DNA of 64,000 nt from Naegleria lovaniensis (Eukaryota; Heterolobosea; Eutetramitea; Acrasida; Naegleriidae): positions 62,001 to 126,000 of the forward strand of contig NW_025407851.1 in NCBI RefSeq assembly GCF_003324165.1. The letters run 5' to 3'. This document shows positions 10,163 through 20,559 of the stretch, in pieces. Positions within the stretch are counted from its first letter, which is position 1. Each line of letters starts with the position of its first letter. The notes under the pieces were generated by a model. It had not been told where the DNA came from. It did no database searches and saw only the letters and a list, made by a program, of their open reading frames with translations. The translations under genes and the position numbers were made by a program.

Positions 10163-12811
10163 ATGCCTTTCTTTTCAAGTATTATTGGCAAGACCGATGC
10201 CAAGAAGGATCTCGACAAAATGGAGAAGGGTACTACCACCAGCGGTAGTGCATCTAAACAGGAAGCTCCTGATTTTGAGACCAAGTGGAAATATTTGCAA
10301 CAAGGCTTTAACAAACTCATTGATTTTTTGAATACCAACATGTCCAAGCCTTTCAATAACGAAGAATATGCCGAGTTATATACGTAAGTATTGAGAGGTA
10401 AAATGTATTCATCACTGATCAATATGATGACGATTATTATCGCGATGATGATGAACTCCAAATTCTATTTTTGATTTTCCCACTATCATGATCTAAACTC
10501 ATGGATGTACAATGATTCTACTATTCCTCTTCCGTAATGTACTCGTTGATCGATCTCGTGCGTTTATTTCAATAACACAATTAATTTTGATCGACTTGCA
10601 AATTTTCATCCTTTGATAACAACAAAATCATCTTTCCTATGGGAACTCCCTCATCATTCTCCTCACTCTACAACATCCATTATACAACAACAACAATAAC
10701 CTCATAATAATAGTACGGTATTCAACTTGTGTACACAAAAAGTAGATACCAACAAGAAGGGAGGTGCTACTGAATTATTGTACGATCGTTATAGAACATG
10801 TATCAGTGATTATTTGAAGCAATTGGTAGTTGTTGCTCTCAAAGAAAAACAAGGTGATGGTCTCTTGATGGAGGCAGTAAAGAGATGGCGAGATCACCAA
10901 TTGGTTGTTCGTTATATGGTTAAATTATTTAACTATTTGGACAGATACTATACAAAACATAACAATAGAGATGATCTGAGAAGCGTTGGATTGAAATGTT
11001 ATCAAGAATTGGTTTATGGAAGTATCAAGAAAGATATGGCTCATGCTTTACTTGATAAAATTCACAAGGAAAGAGAAGGTGATTTAATTGACCGATCCAT
11101 GATGAAAGATGGTATTACACTCTTCATTGAAATGGGTTTGGGAAGTTTGAACGCCTATGAAGAAGATTTTGAACGTAATTTGTTGTCTGAAACACAAACC
11201 TACTACAATATTCAAAGTTCAAAATGGATCGCTGAAGATTCTTGTCCTGATTATATGAAAAAGACTGAAGATAAATTAGAACAAGAAGAAAGGAGAGCTG
11301 TTTCATATCTTCACCAAAACACAAAGGCTAAATTGATTTCTAAAGTTCAAGACGAACTCATTAGAAAGCATCAAATGACACTTTTAAACATGGATGGTTC
11401 TGGTCTTGTTGCTTTGTTAAAGTCTGGAGACAAACAAGAAGATTTGTCAAGAATGTATAACTTGTTTGATAGAATTGATTCATTACAACCAATGGCAGAG
11501 AAAGTTAGAGATTTCATCACTGAAGAAGGTGTTAAAATTCATTCCAATCAATGTCAACAGGAAAATATTGATGCCAAGTCCTATGTTGATGAATTGTTGA
11601 AGTTACATACAACCTATTCTAAATTGGTTACCAATGAATTCAAACAAAATCCACTATTTTTAGAGGCTTTGAAAGACGCCTTTACTCACTTTGTTAATCT
11701 TGAAGTTGTAACTGCAGGTGAAAAGAGTAGAGCCTCCACTGCTGAATTGATTTCAACTTATTGTGATGCTGTCATGAAAGAAGTTGATAAGGTTGGTGAA
11801 GAAAACTTGGATGCTCTCTTGGAAAATGTTGTGAAATTATTTGGTTATTTGAAAGATAAGGACATGTTTATGGCTTTCTATAGAGAACATTTGAGTAAGA
11901 GATTGTTAGTAACCAGTCGTTTGAATTTGGATGCTGAAAGATCATTCATTGGAAAACTCAAGATGCGTATGGGTATGTCCTTCACCCAAAAATTGGAAGG
12001 TATGATCAAGGATAAGAGTATTTCTGAAAACTTGAGAAATGACTTCAAGACCTATACATCAAACAAGTCCATTGCTTTACCATTTGAATTTAACCCTGAA
12101 GTTTTGACTCTTGGTTGTTGGCCACAAATGAAAACAGACAAGATGACCATTCCACAAGATTTAGGTATTTGTTTAGATGCTTTCAAAAAGTTCTATGATT
12201 CCATTACACAACAAAGAAAGTTAGATTGGATTCACTCTCTTGGTACAGCTATTGTTACTGGACGTTTTGCATCAGGTACAAAGGAAATTTCCACGAACAC
12301 TTATCAAGCTTGTATTTTGTTATTGTTCAACAACCAAGCTGAAATGACATTCCAAGAAATTCAAAACTCTTTGAACTTGCCACCAACAGAAGTTAAGAGA
12401 AATTTACTTGCGTTATGTGCAACAAAGGCAGCAAACATTTTGAACACAGATGGAAATAAGAAGGTTATTAATCCAACTGATAAGTTTTCTGTCAATGCTG
12501 ATTTTGAAAGTCCTTTGAGAAGAATTAAGATTCCAAACGTTGTGGTTCAAGTGACTCAACAACAAAAGCAAGAAATCAATCAAAAGGCTCAAGAAGAAAG
12601 AAAATATGTTATTGATGCTGCTCTTGTCCGTATCATGAAGGCCAGAAAGGTACTCAAATATCAAGAACTCATGACAGAAACTATCAAACAATTGAGCTCA
12701 CACTTCCTTCCTGATCCAAAGTTGATCAAGAAGAGAGTTGAAGATTTGATTGCAAGAGAATATCTGGAACGTGATGCCAAGGACAGCAGCACCATTCAAT
12801 ATGTTGCTTAA
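10163..12811 (+). CDS. CUL1: Cullin-1-type SCF ubiquitin ligase scaffold (2 exons)
   Basis: Cullin-1 bridges SKP1/F-box substrate receptors and the RBX1/E2 module. Exon 1 is 10163-10383 and exon 2 is 10714-12811. The 330-bp intron (GTAAGT...AATAG) restores the family motif YTTVFNLCTQK. The product is 772 residues, close to CUL1 of other eukaryotes. The N-terminal repeats include FETKWKYLQQGFNKLIDF and LLYDRYRTCISDYL. The cullin homology region has YLKDKDMFMAFYREHLSKRLL. The C-terminal winged helix contains the neddylation motif VRIMKARK and ends IQYVA, like CUL1. The start is placed at the MPFF ATG because the upstream extension shows no conservation that I can see. The F-box protein at 36-40.8 kb is a possible partner. 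Confidence 0.93.
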
Positions 12812-13062
12812 TTGTACAACAACAACAATACTCTTTGTGAAACATAATTTATAAAGTTGCCATTCTTTTTGTTCTTGGAGGAGTTGCAAACCAGTGAGTG
12901 TGAATGGCACACAAGAAGAAGAATTGAAACATTCTTTTCACCAAGCCAGAGATTTTCGAGCTCCAGTGGGCTTCCTCAGCATGTAGTGAGTCCGTAACAG
13001 AAGGTTGGATGATGATCATCATGATGGAATACATGCCTCAAAGTATCCACAGCAGCACCAGA

Positions 13063-13503
13063 CTATTTCACCTTCTCTTCGCTCTCACTTTCTTCACTCT
13101 CATACATTCTTTTCCTTTTCAATTCTTTTTTCCTCTTCTTTTTCTTTTTTTCTAATAACCTTCCTAATCGAAAGAGTAATTTCTCTTCTTTATCTTTAAC
13201 AAAATTAATTAATTCGTCATCTGAAGAATGTCTACTCGATTTATCAATTTCAGCATACTCTTGAATACCATCTTGAAGTTTTTTCATAAATTCCTCCTCT
13301 GTCGGAATTCCATCATCGTTGTTGTTGTCAACTATTGATGGAGATTCTTGTGAATGCTCAATGAATTGTTTTGATGACGAATTATCTTGGACCAAGATAT
13401 CTGAGGATTGTTTCGAGGATAAAGTTGATTCGGAATTCTTTCCGATTGGTTCTTTGGCTAACAACTGTTGTGTGACACACGCCGCTGTTACTGATTTGGA
13501 CAT
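13063..13503 (-). CDS. Hypothetical acidic/basic protein
   Basis: I do not recognise this 146-residue product. The start at 13503 is preferred because its ATG follows an A-rich leader, as in most genes here. An in-frame ATG at 13572 would add 23 residues. The first 80 residues are polar and Ser/Gln-rich. A helical acidic segment follows (PTEEEFMKKLQDGIQEYAEI). A strongly basic Lys/Arg run (about 118-135) then leads into an acidic Glu/Ser tail. The basic run could be a nuclear localisation signal. The gene is convergent with cullin, whose stop is 250 bp away. Confidence 0.55.
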   Translation of the reverse strand: MSKSVTAACVTQQLLAKEPIGKNSESTLSSKQSSDILVQDNSSSKQFIEHSQESPSIVDNNNDDGIPTEEEFMKKLQDGIQEYAEIDKSSRHSSDDELINFVKDKEEKLLFRLGRLLEKKKKKRKKELKRKRMYESEESESEEKVK

Positions 13504-13749
13504 TTTTTTACATTTGATTGAAGGTGATACGATCGGAAACAAGTTCAGGAGCGAGCTTTTGCGGTGTTTCATTACTTGATCGAATTCCTCTCATTTCATT
13601 AACACCACCAAGTGCCACTCAGGCTCTCTTGTCTTGAGCCATCTCTTGTGCTGGACAACATGGTTCTCAACAAACAACAATATTCAAAAAAATCCACCAA
13701 CAGAAACACTTGATCAGTTCTCATCACACCCAACAACAACAATAATACC

Positions 13750-14601
13750 ATGTCCGATTCAAGCCTTATATCCTTCATTCAACCTTCGCATCTTGAAATC
13801 GTTGGTCCCACAAAGAATGTAGCCAACACGGTAGAAGGTCTCTCCCACGAGAGTTGCATGTTGGGAGCGAGTGCAGATTTTGCAACCCCAAAACGTAGTA
13901 TCACTGTTCACTTCTCTCGTCCCTTTCTTTTTAAATATATTGAAATGAAACCTCATAAACAGTTTAATTGTTGTCAACAACAATTCAATGGAATTGATAT
14001 TTATTACAAATCCATGGAAACGAATGAATGGATTGAAATTGCTACCGTGAAAGATGCCAACTCCGATGATTATTTGTATCGATTGGATTTGGGTGAATTT
14101 GGTCTCATCACTCAAAGTTTCAAATTAACTCGATTCCCAAGTGAAAATGTTTCTGTTGGAATGATGAAATGTTATGGTCGAGATGTACTTGTGAATCATC
14201 AATATCAGCAACAACAACAACTACCACCTCCATCCATCATGAGTGCTTGCTCTGCCACAACAACAACCACCACCACCACACCCTCTTCCAACTTGTTCAA
14301 TCACATGCCTACAAGCAACATTCCAATAATGAATCCAATGATCATGAACACATCTCATGTTACACCTCAACAATACCCTCCAACCATATCATCGTCGCCT
14401 TATGGTCATATCCATAACCCCATGGTGTACAACAACCACTCGTCGTATGGTGTCGTCAATCATCAACCATCTTTACACCAAACTCAGCCACAAGGGTTCA
14501 TGCAGTACGGTCACAGAACTACAACCAGTATGGGTATGATGAATAATCCTTATTATCCTCAACAACAACCACAATATCAACCTTACCCTCCTTATCAATG
14601 A
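13750..14601 (+). CDS. Galactose-binding/discoidin-fold-like protein with low-complexity tail
   Basis: The 283-residue product has a compact N-terminal domain (about 5-140) that looks like a beta-sandwich of the F5/8C or APC10 type. It opens with a short loop and LGASADFATPKRSITVHFSRP, then FKYIEMKPHKQFNCCQQQFNGIDIYY and YRLDLGEFGLITQSFKLTRFP. This resemblance is by pattern only. From residue 150 on the protein is Gln/Pro/Thr/Met/Asn-rich, ending in repeated Pro-Tyr-Gln motifs. There is no signal peptide or membrane segment, so it should be cytosolic or nuclear. It could equally be a ligand-binding or a protein-binding adaptor. Confidence 0.6.
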   Translation: MSDSSLISFIQPSHLEIVGPTKNVANTVEGLSHESCMLGASADFATPKRSITVHFSRPFLFKYIEMKPHKQFNCCQQQFNGIDIYYKSMETNEWIEIATVKDANSDDYLYRLDLGEFGLITQSFKLTRFPSENVSVGMMKCYGRDVLVNHQYQQQQQLPPPSIMSACSATTTTTTTTPSSNLFNHMPTSNIPIMNPMIMNTSHVTPQQYPPTISSSPYGHIHNPMVYNNHSSYGVVNHQPSLHQTQPQGFMQYGHRTTTSMGMMNNPYYPQQQPQYQPYPPYQ

Positions 14602-14944
14602 TGAATTATGAGTTAAATGGTTTAATTATTGTAATTTGTAAACATTGTGCATACAATGTATTGAATGGTGCAAGATGCACCTTACCAAATACAAACCTTA
14701 TCGTTTTGAATCTACTACTGCTGTTTAAATATTGGAATACCTATTTATGTCTATTTATGAAGCAAGGAACAGTCAATCATTTTTTCCTAATATGAAAGAG
14801 AATAGCAAGAACGATGTTTTTTCGTCCAGAAATGGCGATATTTAAATGGGTGGGAGGACGGAGAATACCTTTGACTTGAGAGATGATTCATGCATAATAT
14901 AAAAAAACAACCGCTCTTAATTGCTCTCTCTGACAACAGTGACC
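14602..14944. other. Short intergenic interval
   Basis: An A/T-rich interval between two plus-strand genes. Nothing coding or structured was recognised. Confidence 0.4.
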
Positions 14945-15307
14945 ATGGGCAACAAATTGTCAACTACAACCTCCGCACATTTTACTTCACGAAATTTCAT
15001 TCATAAACGATTAAGGAAAAAGAATATAGAGTTAACAACGTGGAACATTGACGACAATGAACTCTTCAATCCTCCTCCAACTCCCACTTTATTATTTCCA
15101 TCTTTAATAGAGTCGGCAACTTCAAGTCGAACAAATACTCTAAATTCCATACACTCATTCACCACGACAGATATCGATTCAAATAGAGATGGAACAACAT
15201 TATCTACAGTTTCTTCAATGGATACTTTCGGTTCTGAAGTTTTCAATAACTATACAAGTTATTCCATTGTGTATTTGAAAAATTCTTTAACGCAACAATC
15301 ATTGTAA
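14945..15307 (+). CDS. Hypothetical small protein with N-myristoylation-type start
   Basis: I do not recognise this 120-residue product. Starting at 14945 gives MGNKLSTTTS, a strong N-myristoylation pattern (Gly2, Ser6) followed by a basic patch (FIHKRLRKKN). The combination is typical of proteins tethered to the inner plasma membrane. An upstream in-frame start at 14921 would hide the Gly2 signal. The rest is Ser/Thr-rich and polar, with Pro-Pro-Thr-Pro in the middle and no transmembrane segment. Confidence 0.5.
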   Translation: MGNKLSTTTSAHFTSRNFIHKRLRKKNIELTTWNIDDNELFNPPPTPTLLFPSLIESATSSRTNTLNSIHSFTTTDIDSNRDGTTLSTVSSMDTFGSEVFNNYTSYSIVYLKNSLTQQSL

Positions 15308-15535
15308 ATATTGAAGAACAACTAAGGCTTCCTCAGTGAAACACACAACACCAATGAGATCCAAATATACTCCTCCTTGGTCAACAACTTGAAAACATCA
15401 ACATGCGCTTGATGACAACACTCAATACACGTGAATGAAACTTCTTCGTGATCTCAAGAATCCACAAACTTGGTTTTTGCGTGCGTATCAATAAAAACGA
15501 TGCAACTTTGTGATTTGGCACTCCTAGAAAAAAAT

Positions 15536-16324
15536 ATGGCTTCCACACAAGTTGAATTCCCTTCCGAGAATCCTCTCGGTTCTTGCCCAGGCTTTGTAAG
15601 CAAGCCTTTATCAGGAACACCCACAACGATGGGAGTTATTATTCTTCAGGAATGGTGGGGAGTGAATGAACAAATTAAAAACAAGGGAATTAAAATTGCC
15701 AATGATCTCAATGCAACAACAATCGTTCCTGATTTATATAGAGGAAAAGTTGCTATTGATCGGGAACAAGCTGGTCATTTGATGACTGGTTTGAATTGGT
15801 CTGGTGCTATTCAAGATATTTTGGGATCAGCCAAATATTTGAGAAATGAAATGGGATGTAAGAAGGTTGGAGTAGTTGGATTCTGTATGGGTATGTATTG
15901 AACAATTTGTGAAGTCATTGGGATCATATTATTGAAAATCAAATGTTTTATTGAACTTGCAAATATTATCTTAGGAGGTGCATTGACATTGGCTGCAGCA
16001 AGTACACAAGACGGAAGTGAATCATCACTCATCAATGCTGCATCTTGTTTTTATGGAATTCCCCAAATGGATGTTTCGAAAATTAAAATTCCAGTGATTG
16101 CTCACTTTGGCGAGTTGGATGACGCGATTGGATTTTCTGACATTGAGTCAGCCAAGAAATTGCAAAACAGTTGGACAGAAAATGGCGTGAATGGAAAAGT
16201 GTATTTATACCCAGGGGTTGGTCATGCTTTCACTAATGACAAACGTCCAGAAGCTTATAATGAGGAGGCTTGTACATTGGCCTTGCAAAGAACGTGTGAC
16301 TTTTTTAGACAATATTTGCAATAA
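15536..16324 (+). CDS. Dienelactone hydrolase family alpha/beta hydrolase (2 exons)
   Basis: This is a cytosolic hydrolase of the carboxymethylenebutenolidase family, acting on lactones or related esters. The eukaryotic substrate is unknown. Exons 15536-15890 and 15975-16324 join through an 84-bp intron (GTATGT...TTATCTTAG), rebuilding GFCMGGALT. The 234-residue product has the family's usual length. The triad is visible as Cys117 in G-x-C-x-G-G, Asp167 in GELDD and His202 in PGVGHAF. EWWG near the N-terminus matches the Glu that activates the nucleophile. The ATG at 15536 puts the start just before family similarity begins. Confidence 0.92.
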
Positions 16325-16463
16325 ACGCAATTGATATTAAAGATTTGAGTCGTATTTAATAATTGTAATAATTTATCTCAAAAACGTTGAATTCAAAATA
16401 AGGTGATTCAATTTCAACCTGGAAATACACCACTCATTAGAACTCAACTTGCACACACACCGC

Positions 16464-18636
16464 TCAATCTTTTCTTCTATTAGTTGAGCCTGAGGGTAGT
16501 ATCAATTTCTTGTGTTGATGAAGAATGTGATCGTAGGTCTCTTGTAGAACACTCTTTCGACGCAAAATGTTTGTAGAGGTGTTGCTATTCTCATCAAAAG
16601 CAGTATTGCCTTGATCGACATGACTATTTTCAATACTCTCCTTCAATACTTTCACACATTCAACATTATCATGGGCTCTCTTCACCAACGATCCCAACAT
16701 GGAAAATTGTAAATCAATTTTCATTTCATATCTGAATCTTTCCCATTCAAGAGGGAATCTTTGATCAATCAAATCGACGGTTCTTTTCATGTCATTGTAA
16801 ATGGTCGTAAGTTTTTGAACTTGTTCTTGATATTTTGGATTATTACTGTTATTATTAGCTTGAGTTGTAGCCTTATTCAAATCATTTTCATAGACACTCA
16901 ATGTGGTATGATATTCTTTAGATAGATCCAAGAATTTCAATAAATTAGGTAATAAATATTTGGTGTACAACAATAAATTTTGATCAAATTGAGTCGTAGA
17001 TTCTTGATGAGTATTAATACTTGCTAATTTCATGGTAACATCTCCAATAGAGTGAAATATATTATGAAGAGTACCACCAGTGTTGTTAAGAGAAGGATTG
17101 GTAGTAGAAGAAGAATCATTTGGATTATTTGGAACAGTGCTGCTACTACTACTAGTACTACTATGATTCATCATTTCATTAAAATTATTGTTGGCTTCAA
17201 AATTTCCATAGACTTTAAAAGCACGTCCAATACTATCAAATTCACTCAAAAATGTTTCTTGATATTTCTTTAAAGAGAGACTTGCGTTCAACAAGGATTT
17301 CAATTGTTTGGATAATTGATTCACATATTCACGTTCCTTATCATGAGTATTGTATTTAACTTTCATCTTTTTGAGACTAAACAAGAGACCACCACCACCA
17401 CTGTTGCTCGTAGTATTACCACTACCACTATTACTACCACTAGTATTACCACTAGTATTACTACTAGTTGTTGTTTGTAAAGTATGGTTCTGACTTGTAG
17501 GATCACTTTGTTTCATGGTATTATTAAATTCATCTTCACTCGCACTAATAAAATCCCAAAAGAGATGACTCTTACACAAGACAGGATGTCTCGCACAGAG
17601 TGACAAGAAAATGGAAAGATATTTTCCTTTGAGAGATTTGTTATCACCATTCGTATCATGGTTGGTTGTATTATCACTTGAAGTGTTGGTACTACTATTG
17701 TGATGACTATACAACTTGTCAATATTTGTAGTGAGAAGTTCTTTGGGTGGAATTAAACATCCAACACAATCCATTTTTAAATGATCATAGAGCCATTCAA
17801 AATCTTGAGTTGTTATTATGAAATGACATCATGATGAGATTTGGTATGTCATAACAAGATTGTATCACAATGTGATTATTCACACATCATCATTGACATT
17901 GTCATTGACATCATCATATACACATCATCATATACATATCATCATACACACACATTAAATCATCCATTAATAACCATTTCATCATTGAATACAAACCTTT
18001 CATCTTTCGACTCACAGTCAATCCAGTCTTTTGAAACAATGGATGATCCTTATAGAGTGTTTTTTCATGATTTTGAATCATTTCAGTGATATGAGATTGT
18101 TCTTCTTGAACATTGACACTTGTAATGATGGTAAAGAGAGGAGTACTATAAATATTGAGTTGATCATAAATGACTTCAACACTTGTGGTTGTGAATGAAG
18201 AGAGTTCAACAAAGGGATATTTTGATGATGAGAGATGGAGTTGTTGAGTACTCGTAGGAGGTGGTGTTGTATCAATTTGGGTTGAATCATCAATCATGAT
18301 GGATGGTGTTGTTGTGGTATTTTCATGAGACTGGATCATGGTGTCATCATGGTTGTCATTCAAGGCTTGTGTTGCTTCTTCTTCGAGTGTTTGTGATGGT
18401 GTTGCAGATGAGGAGTGTGGGACGACTACAGATGATGATGCTGCTGACTCGACTTGGTGAGTTAACTCACTCTTGGATGATTCTTCACAATCATGGTTGT
18501 TCATTTCATCATGATGATGATGAGGGAATGACTCGACTTGATTCGATTCGGAGAATGTTGATTTTTCAGGGTTCATTTCAGAATCATCATCCATCACGGG
18601 TGAGACATGTTGTTCAATGACTTCTTGTTGATTCAT
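16464..18636 (-). CDS. PX-BAR sorting nexin (2 exons)
   Basis: Sorting nexins with PX and BAR domains bind phosphoinositides on endosomes and shape retromer-type tubules. Exon 1 (17997-18636) and exon 2 (16464-17803) join through a 193-bp intron (donor GTTTGT, acceptor CTCAAG). The join rebuilds the PX motif DFEWLYDHL, followed by CVGCLIPPKEL. The product is 659 residues. About 150 acidic, Ser/Thr-rich residues precede the PX domain (about 155-285), which ends with YLSIFLSLCARHPVL. The helical BAR/Vps5-like region covers about 330-640, with QLSKQLKSLLNASLSLKKYQETF and FPLEWERFRYEMKIDLQ. Low-complexity Ser/Thr/Gly/Asn insertions break the BAR helices, an oddity shared with neighbours. It could be the Vps5/SNX1 or the SNX4/Atg24 type. 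Confidence 0.87.
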
Positions 18637-18748
18637 TTTTTTATTGTGTGTGTAAAACATGACGGGTTAATATCCCAGACGACAGTCTCTTTTGTTGTTT
18701 GGGTGTGTGTGAGACAACACACTAAAACCACTTGTTTATGACTTGTTC

Positions 18749-20389
18749 TCATTCCAACAAGGTTTCTTCAACAATAAATGCTTCTCGTGGTAGATCATGA
18801 TGATCATCACTATTGGTCCTGTCCAGTCGAGCCTCAATGACATAACCCTCATTCGAATCCAACACTTCTTCACTTCTTCCTTCAATCATCTTTTTCAATT
18901 GATTCTTCTTTCGATTAACAAGTACAATCGCTTCAGGATTGTATTTGGGTTCATGAATGAATTGTAAAAATAAATTAGAGAGTCGTTTACGCAATCCTAC
19001 GAGACTATTATCCTTCCTTCCTCTATTCAATAAATCTGCTTCTCTATCAATGAGTTCAATAATATCCTTTGAAAGTGAATCATTCTCAAATTCTTTGACC
19101 GTCCATTTGACATGCATTAATACATCCAAACGTTCATCCACAGATAACATTTCTGTATTGAGGCCATAATATAAATCTCTCAATTCTCTTGCTCGAATGG
19201 TATAGGGCGTTTCTATTTCTGTGTGATTCACATTACTTTCATCAAAAGTGGATTGAGGAATTGAACCTTCTTTCCATGTTCGTGCTCGATTGTAATTCAC
19301 TCGTGTGGTATTGATTCGAGAAATGACTTTTGGTTTTGCCATTTCTTCTAAATCTTGTTGAATTTTTTGACCTAAATTTTGTTGTCCAGCTACAATTTTC
19401 AATCGATCAATGGTTTGAAGAAGTTTCGTTTCTTTTCGAAGTAATTCTTTCAAAGCCTCTTTCCTTTCTCTTGATCCTGGCTGAGTGGTTGAATTGATCT
19501 CTTCAGTCTCTTTAGATCTCCACGCTTCCAACTCATCATACATGATTTGAAAATCATTGGGTTTTCTTGGATGCATTCTTCGTTTGATCTCTTTATACTT
19601 TTTATGATGATCATTCATTTCTTTTTGTTTCTTTGCATGTTCCTTCTCTTCAATTTCCTTGTATTTGTGTTCTCTCATCTTGTCGACTCTTCTTTTTGCA
19701 ATCCATCTTCTGACATTTCTCTGAATTTTAATGGCCATTTCAATTTGTAATAGCTTTAACATTTCCGAATCAAAATAGTTGGATGAAGGATAAATAATTC
19801 GATCTTCTGAGGTGTCAATGTTTAGACCTGGCTTTTCCATCTGAGTTCCTTGTTCTCTCAGAGTTTGTTGTCCCTTCGTTGTAAATTTTTTTGTTTGTGT
19901 TTCTCGATGAAATAATTGTACATTGGGATCTTTTTGTTTCGAAGAATCGGTTTGTGTGGCAGCATGATGATACATGAGATGAGTGAGAGTGTTTCGAAAA
20001 CCACCAAGGAATGGCTTTGGATTTTGTTCGTTATATACATTGATGATAATTGTTTTGTTGGGCATTCCACCCCCGTAATAAATCTCTAATTGAAGTTGAT
20101 AGGATGGTTTGGGTTGAGAGGGTTTGGGTCTTGGATGAATTTTGTAGGGTTCTGTTGTATTAATACCAATTTCAGTCTTTTCCAAAGTTTCAATACCAAC
20201 ACTGGAGGAATGCTCTGTCATTGCGTCGTGAAGGGAACTTGCAGGTTTCGGATATTCACGATCTGTGTCAAATTCATTCTCAGAATTGCTCGGAGCAAGA
20301 TCTATACTACTTCCATCGGTATAATCCTGATCTTCTTGAGGTCTTTGAAGAGAATTGTTGAGGAAGGAATGTTGTTCTTCATCTGACAT
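18749..20389 (-). CDS. IQUB: IQUB-like axonemal protein (IQ motif and ubiquitin-like)
   Basis: IQUB is a ciliary protein of the radial spoke 1 region. The 546-residue intronless product has an acidic N-terminus and a beta-grasp-like segment (about 95-125: QLQLEIYYGGGMPNKTIIINV). It then has the family hallmark KPFLGGFRNTLTHLMYHHA followed by spaced TQT motifs (ATQTDSS, HRETQTKKF, GTQMEKP). An IQ motif (AIKIQRNVRRWIAKRR, about 218-235) precedes a long helical region with LRDLYYGLNTEML and WTVKEFENDSLSKDIIELIDREADLLNRG, typical of IQUB. Its presence implies the organism can build a motile flagellum. Confidence 0.85.
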   Translation of the reverse strand: MSDEEQHSFLNNSLQRPQEDQDYTDGSSIDLAPSNSENEFDTDREYPKPASSLHDAMTEHSSSVGIETLEKTEIGINTTEPYKIHPRPKPSQPKPSYQLQLEIYYGGGMPNKTIIINVYNEQNPKPFLGGFRNTLTHLMYHHAATQTDSSKQKDPNVQLFHRETQTKKFTTKGQQTLREQGTQMEKPGLNIDTSEDRIIYPSSNYFDSEMLKLLQIEMAIKIQRNVRRWIAKRRVDKMREHKYKEIEEKEHAKKQKEMNDHHKKYKEIKRRMHPRKPNDFQIMYDELEAWRSKETEEINSTTQPGSRERKEALKELLRKETKLLQTIDRLKIVAGQQNLGQKIQQDLEEMAKPKVISRINTTRVNYNRARTWKEGSIPQSTFDESNVNHTEIETPYTIRARELRDLYYGLNTEMLSVDERLDVLMHVKWTVKEFENDSLSKDIIELIDREADLLNRGRKDNSLVGLRKRLSNLFLQFIHEPKYNPEAIVLVNRKKNQLKKMIEGRSEEVLDSNEGYVIEARLDRTNSDDHHDLPREAFIVEETLLE

Positions 20390-20559
20390 TTTTTTTTAAA
20401 TTCAGTAGATGACATGTTGGCGGGAGATTGAGCTGCAGGTGTATCATCTTTTCCAAGATAAATTAAAACAGCTGAAACTTCAAGTAGCAGATAATACCAA
20501 GGGTTTGTTGCCTAGCGAATATATTCTGAAAAAGAAGCTGGCTTTGAAACCTTTTTGAT

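Noticed and set aside
12413-12691. Antisense open frame inside cullin
   Set aside because: Mirror of a strongly conserved cullin coding region; no independent evidence.
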